Assembly (NCBI GenBank): GCA_022448525.1 | Contig: JAKVCX010000010.1 | Span: forward strand, 1 to 64,000 | Length of the DNA stretch: 64,000 nt | DNA from: Tenacibaculum sp. | Lineage (GTDB): Bacteria > Bacteroidota > Bacteroidia > Flavobacteriales > Flavobacteriaceae | Direction: 5' to 3' | Shown here: one piece after another, positions 60,319 to 64,000 of the stretch | Numbering within the stretch: position 1 is the first letter of the stretch | Layout of the letters: each line of letters begins with the position of its first letter | Translations under genes and position numbers: made by a program | Notes under the pieces: model-generated | The model's input: the letters and a program-made list of their open reading frames with translations, nothing else | The model's database searches: none | What the model was told of the DNA's origin: nothing

Positions 60319-61022
60319 ATTTAAACTGTATTATAATTGACGATGAACCTTTAGCAATAAGGGTAATTGAAAATCACTTAAAAGAGTTCAAAAACTTTTC
60401 GCTTATTGGAAAATTCAACAATCCAGTTGATGCATTACCAATGATAGAGAATAATGAGGTAGATGTTATTTTTCTAGATATTAACATGTCTAAAATGAAT
60501 GGCTTGGCTTTTCTACGAAGCATTCCTATTTCACCATATGTAATCATTACTACTGCATATCGAGAATATGCTGTGGATAGTTTTGAATTAGATGTATTAG
60601 ATTATTTAGTTAAACCTATTCCGTTCAATAGGTTTATGAAATCTATCAATAAATTAAATCAGCAGATTTATTTAAGACAAAACGCACAGCAAACACAATC
60701 GGAACCAGAGACCTTTATTTTTTTAAAAGTTGATAAAAAATTAGTAAAAATAAAATATCAGGATATCCTTTATATAGAGAGTTTAAAGGATTACATAAAG
60801 GTTTTTACCGTTGATAACAGTTTTCTTGTACATAAATCATTAACCAGTATCACGGAAGAACTTCCGAGTAAAAAGTTTCTTCGTATTCATAGATCCTATA
60901 CAATTTCTTTAGACAAAGTAGATTCTGTAGAAGGAAATCTGGTAGAAATTGGAAACAAGAAGATTAATATTGGTCGTAAATATGTTAGTTTAACCAGACA
61001 TATTATCCTAAATAGAGAGTAA
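60315..61022 (+). CDS. LytTR-family response regulator
   Basis: Protein of 235 residues. The receiver domain (about 1-118) has acidic Asp10-Asp11, phosphoacceptor aspartate in VIFLDINMSKMNG, Thr in IITTAYREYA and lysine in YLVKPIPF. The LytTR DNA-binding domain (about 135-233) has KYQDILYIESLKDYIKVFT and FLRIHRSYTISLDKVDSVEG. LytTR proteins bind two direct repeats upstream of targets; none could be identified with confidence in 59054-59259. It is translationally coupled to its kinase. Confidence 0.94.
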   Translation: MNLNCIIIDDEPLAIRVIENHLKEFKNFSLIGKFNNPVDALPMIENNEVDVIFLDINMSKMNGLAFLRSIPISPYVIITTAYREYAVDSFELDVLDYLVKPIPFNRFMKSINKLNQQIYLRQNAQQTQSEPETFIFLKVDKKLVKIKYQDILYIESLKDYIKVFTVDNSFLVHKSLTSITEELPSKKFLRIHRSYTISLDKVDSVEGNLVEIGNKKINIGRKYVSLTRHIILNRE

Positions 61023-61128
61023 TTCGTTAAAAATCTATTCTTGGTCGTTTAAATTATGTCGTATGTAGATTTTATTTTTCTTCTTCTGAGATAGTTTCTA
61101 GTATTATATCCATAAAGGATGAATCTAG

Positions 61129-62430
61129 ATGAATAAAAACTATCAAACAGCAATCTTAATTATTATTGGATTATTTTTCATATTCGGTTTTGTAACCTGG
61201 ATAAATGGAGCATTAATTCCGTTCATGAAAACCATAAATGAACTTACAGAAGCACAATCTTATTTAGTAGCTTCTGCATCTTATATCTCATTTGTAATAA
61301 TGGCTTTACCTGCATCCTTTTTAATTAAAAAAACTGGATATAAAAAAAGTATGTCTGTAGGATTAATTATAATGGCTGTTGGTGCTTTATTATTTATTCC
61401 TGCTGCAAATACAAGAACGTATTGGTTATTTCTTCTTGGAATTTTTATTCAAGGTACAGGAATGGCAATTTTACAAACTGCAGCAAATCCATATGTTACT
61501 ATTTTAGGTCCTATTGAAAGTGGCGCAAAACGAATTGCTATCATGGGAATTTCAAATAAAATCGCTGGAGCTCTTGGTTCTTTAATTTTCGGTTCTTTGT
61601 TGTTATCTGAAATTGATGATGTTGTTGAAAAGCTATCTGTTGTAAGCGATTCAGAAAAAACAGAACTTTTAAATATAATGGCTGGTAACATTATTTTGCC
61701 TTATATAATAATGGCTATTATTTTATTTGTACTTGGTATTCTAATTCGTTGGAGTCCTTTACCAAATATTGACACCGTTGAAAGTTCAGATGAAATCACT
61801 AATAACAGTACTAAAACTTCAATTTTTCAATTCCCTCATTTGTGGTTAGGTGTATTGGCTTTATTTGTCTATGTTGGAGCCGAAGTAATTGCTGGAGATA
61901 CTATTATTGCTTATGGGATTTCTTTGGGTATTTCTGTAACAGAAGCAAAGTTTTTCACCACTTTTACGCTTACCGCAATGATTATAACTTATGCTTTAGG
62001 AGCGTTATTAATTCCAAAATATATTAGTCAAGGATTGGCATTAAAAGTAAGTGCTATTCTTGGAATTATTTTTACCATTTGCATCATAAACACTTCTGGT
62101 TTTACATCGATTTTATTTGTTGCTGCCTTAGGAATTGCAAATGCTTTGGTTTGGCCAGCTATTTGGCCTTTATCTTTAAAAGGATTAGGGAAATTTACAA
62201 AAACAGCTTCTGCTTTGTTAGTAATGGCCATTGCTGGAGGTGCAATTATTCCTCCGTTATATGGTCGATTGGTTGATAGTACTAAAGAAAATTTAATTTC
62301 CAGTGGAATGAATGAAGCTAGTGCACTTGCAGAAGCATCAACAAACGGATATTGGATTTTAATCCCTTGTTATGTAATTATCTTATATTATGCTACATAC
62401 GGACACAAATTAGGCAATAAACAATCTTAA
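61129..62430 (+). CDS. nagP: Sugar:proton symporter, NagP/FucP-type MFS
   Basis: Inner-membrane transporter of 433 residues with twelve helices of the FucP/GluP/NagP branch of the major facilitator superfamily. Characteristic segments are FGFVTWINGALIPFMK in helix 1, GTGMAILQTAANPYVTILGP in helix 4 and ANALVWPAIWPLSLKGLG in the second half. In a locus with GlcNAc kinase and deaminase the cargo is most likely N-acetylglucosamine. It lies 106 bp after the LytTR gene and its stop is followed immediately by the next start codon. Confidence 0.9.
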   Translation: MNKNYQTAILIIIGLFFIFGFVTWINGALIPFMKTINELTEAQSYLVASASYISFVIMALPASFLIKKTGYKKSMSVGLIIMAVGALLFIPAANTRTYWLFLLGIFIQGTGMAILQTAANPYVTILGPIESGAKRIAIMGISNKIAGALGSLIFGSLLLSEIDDVVEKLSVVSDSEKTELLNIMAGNIILPYIIMAIILFVLGILIRWSPLPNIDTVESSDEITNNSTKTSIFQFPHLWLGVLALFVYVGAEVIAGDTIIAYGISLGISVTEAKFFTTFTLTAMIITYALGALLIPKYISQGLALKVSAILGIIFTICIINTSGFTSILFVAALGIANALVWPAIWPLSLKGLGKFTKTASALLVMAIAGGAIIPPLYGRLVDSTKENLISSGMNEASALAEASTNGYWILIPCYVIILYYATYGHKLGNKQS

Positions 62431-63522
62431 ATGAATAGAATACAATCCATAGATGTTTTTAGAGGGCTCACCGTTGCAGCCATGATTTTGGTTAATAATC
62501 CAGGAGATTGGTCAACAGTTTACCAACCTCTTTTACATGCAGAATGGCATGGATTAACGCCTACGGATTTGATATTTCCATTTTTCATTTTTATAGTTGG
62601 TGTTTCTATATCATTAGCTTACAACAATAAAAAACCATCGAAAGAAATTTATCGTAAAATACTCATCCGAAGTTTAAAATTAGTCGGACTAGGATTATTC
62701 TTAAATTGGTTTATACCTAATTATCCTTTTTTCGAAAATTATACGACCGTTAGAATCCCAGGTGTTTTACAACGAATCGGAATTATTTTTTTCATTACTT
62801 CAATATTGTATCTAAATTTTAGCAAGAAAGCATTAGTCATAATTTCGATAATCATTTTAGTTACTTACAATGTTTTACTGGGAATAGTTCCAATGCCAAA
62901 CGGTTTACTTCCAAGTTTTGATAGAGTTCCCAATAACTGGGCTAATTATATTGATGTAAAATTACTGGGGAATCATCTATGGAAACCAGACTATGATCCG
63001 GAAGGAATTTTAAGTACAATTCCAACAATTGTGAGCTGTTTGGCGGGAATATTTATCGGAGAAGTTCTTAAAATACATAACAAACAGAAGTTACTTAAAT
63101 TATTATGTATTTATAGTCTTTCCTTTTTAGCTTTGGGATATATTTGGAACAGCTTTTTCCCGATTAATAAATCTTTATGGACAAGCAGTTTTGTTTTGGT
63201 TACCTCAGGTTGGGCTTCATTATTTGTACTTGTTATTTACTATTTGTGCGATTTAAAACAAAAATCTTACGGAACAATATTTACCTATGTAGGAATGAAT
63301 GCCATTGGTATTTATTTTTTATCCTCTTTTATTTCTAAAGCATTCTACTTGGTGAAGATTAACGGTCAAGAAAACGTTCATAGTTTTTTATATAACTACT
63401 CTTATAACAGCTTTATTGATAATGGTAATCTTGCTTCGTTGTGTTACGCGTTAACTGTATTGTTCTTCTATCTATCTCTAAGTTATATTCTATTTAAGAG
63501 GAAAATATTTTTCAAAGTTTAA
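62431..63522 (+). CDS. nagX: NagX/HGSNAT-like membrane acyltransferase
   Basis: Membrane protein of 363 residues with about ten helices. The N-terminal pattern RIQSIDVFRGLTVAAMILVN, then HAEWHGLTPTDLIFPFFIFIVG, is typical of the family that includes human heparan-alpha-glucosaminide N-acetyltransferase and bacterial NagX. The histidines in this segment are the expected acetyl-transfer site. It may acetylate glucosamine at the membrane using acetyl-CoA. It starts on the base after the transporter stop, so the two are co-translated. The substrate is inferred from context. Confidence 0.88.
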   Translation: MNRIQSIDVFRGLTVAAMILVNNPGDWSTVYQPLLHAEWHGLTPTDLIFPFFIFIVGVSISLAYNNKKPSKEIYRKILIRSLKLVGLGLFLNWFIPNYPFFENYTTVRIPGVLQRIGIIFFITSILYLNFSKKALVIISIIILVTYNVLLGIVPMPNGLLPSFDRVPNNWANYIDVKLLGNHLWKPDYDPEGILSTIPTIVSCLAGIFIGEVLKIHNKQKLLKLLCIYSLSFLALGYIWNSFFPINKSLWTSSFVLVTSGWASLFVLVIYYLCDLKQKSYGTIFTYVGMNAIGIYFLSSFISKAFYLVKINGQENVHSFLYNYSYNSFIDNGNLASLCYALTVLFFYLSLSYILFKRKIFFKV

Positions 63523-63531
63523 AAACATCGA

Positions 63532-63882
63532 ATGAAGTTAGTTGCTAAAAAAATACATCAAAAATCACAAGTATTTACCAATATCGAAAATCAGGTTTTT
63601 TCAAAGCTGATTAATTGGTCAAGCGGATATTTTGATTTATTTCTTCAGGAAGATTTAAAAGATAAACTAATCATTTATTGTCCTAATGGAAGCATAACTA
63701 TCCAATATTACAGAGAAACTTCAGAATTAAAATTAACGGTTGAAAATAAACGAATAGAAAATTGTATTGAATACTTTTCAAGGATCTTGCAACTCTATCA
63801 AAACATGAATGAAATTGTAAATCACTCTGATGTACAACCAAGCTTCAACAAAACAACAACTGCAAAAAGACAGAGTGTATAA
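63532..63882 (+). CDS. Hypothetical 116-residue protein
   Basis: Soluble protein of 116 residues with no signal peptide. It begins with a basic stretch, MKLVAKKIHQKSQVF, followed by alternating strands and helices (LIIYCPNGSITIQYYRETSELKLTVEN) and a polar tail ending KRQSV. No family was recognised. It lies 9 bp after the nagX-like gene and before a terminator, so it is probably the last gene of the transporter operon. Confidence 0.6.
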   Translation: MKLVAKKIHQKSQVFTNIENQVFSKLINWSSGYFDLFLQEDLKDKLIIYCPNGSITIQYYRETSELKLTVENKRIENCIEYFSRILQLYQNMNEIVNHSDVQPSFNKTTTAKRQSV

Positions 63883-63886
63883 AACA

Positions 63887-63919
63887 AAAAAATCGGAACT
63901 AAAATTAGTCCCGATTTTT
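63887..63919. terminator. Bidirectional terminator at the right end
   Basis: AAAAATCGGAACTAA and TTAGTCCCGATTTTT form a 15-bp stem with one mismatch and a 2-nt loop. It serves the plus-strand nag operon and the convergent T9SS gene. Confidence 0.9.
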
Positions 63920-63935
63920 GAATTTGTTTTTGATT

Positions 63936-64000
63936 TTACTTTCTAATTAGCTTTTGATTTTTAACAACTTTATTTCCCTGAATAATCTGTAAAATATAAA
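63936..64000 (-). CDS. Partial T9SS-secreted protein, C-terminus only
   Basis: The minus strand encodes the last 21 residues of a protein, YILQIIQGNKVVKNQKLIRK before TAA, cut by the right edge. The pattern of a hydrophobic strand, a short turn, a polar strand and a basic end is the closing part of a type A T9SS sorting domain. The body of the protein is outside the window. Confidence 0.75.
   Translation of the reverse strand, partial: YILQIIQGNKVVKNQKLIRK

Overview
The window looks like chromosome of a marine-type member of the Bacteroidetes, most likely Flavobacteriaceae. The evidence is a low G+C content, SusC/SusD-type outer-membrane proteins, type IX secretion (T9SS) C-terminal domains, many lipoproteins, promoters with the Bacteroidetes -7 element TAnnTTTG, and little reliance on Shine-Dalgarno sequences. 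No rRNA, tRNA, insertion sequence or CRISPR array was seen. The genus cannot be fixed from the sequence alone.

Layout. 1-803: eight tandem 101-bp units of a REP-like inverted repeat. 811-3860: deoxyribose-phosphate aldolase and a CcoI-type copper P-type ATPase. 4103-12078: a stress and microaerobic regulon built round a PAS histidine kinase and a response regulator whose output domain is CRP/FNR-like. It holds ribosome hibernation factor, universal stress proteins, an eRF1-like protein, lipoproteins, a TerB-like protein and, between 5775 and 6267, three tandem candidate small RNA genes. 12191-16463: small proteins, a TlpA-like thioredoxin lipoprotein and a T9SS surface protein. 16587-37004: very large leucine-rich-repeat secreted proteins (one fused to an M4 metalloprotease), a cadherin/LRR lipoprotein and their likely regulators. 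37118-37280: a small plus-strand RNA unit. 37397-45729: an RND efflux system, diheme cytochrome and thioredoxin genes under a second CRP-family regulator. 46071-49266: a TonB receptor with a DUF4249 lipoprotein. 49322-63882: an N-acetylglucosamine/chitooligosaccharide utilisation locus with its own LytS/LytTR pair. 63936-64000: the end of another T9SS protein.

How the genes work together. Two CRP-family regulators lie next to operators that suit them. The first (8119-9168) sits among copies of TGAY-N4-RTCA, each with its left edge exactly 31 bp from the edge of a -7 box (centre to centre 33 bp). This is the geometry of a class II FNR activator site. The sites precede ccoI, hpf-usp-eRF1-like, usp-lipoprotein, the kinase/regulator operon itself, the divergent TerB/lipoprotein operon, and three short non-coding units that each end in a hairpin. 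The second regulator (45097-45729) lies beside two copies of GTAAC-N4-GTTAC with the same spacing, one before the diheme cytochrome/thioredoxin genes and one before the TolC/RND genes.

The strongest candidate for something undescribed is the first regulon: a FixL-like kinase, a FixJ-FixK fusion regulator and a tandem array of structured small RNAs. This rests on sequence pattern only. No expression data or database search was available.
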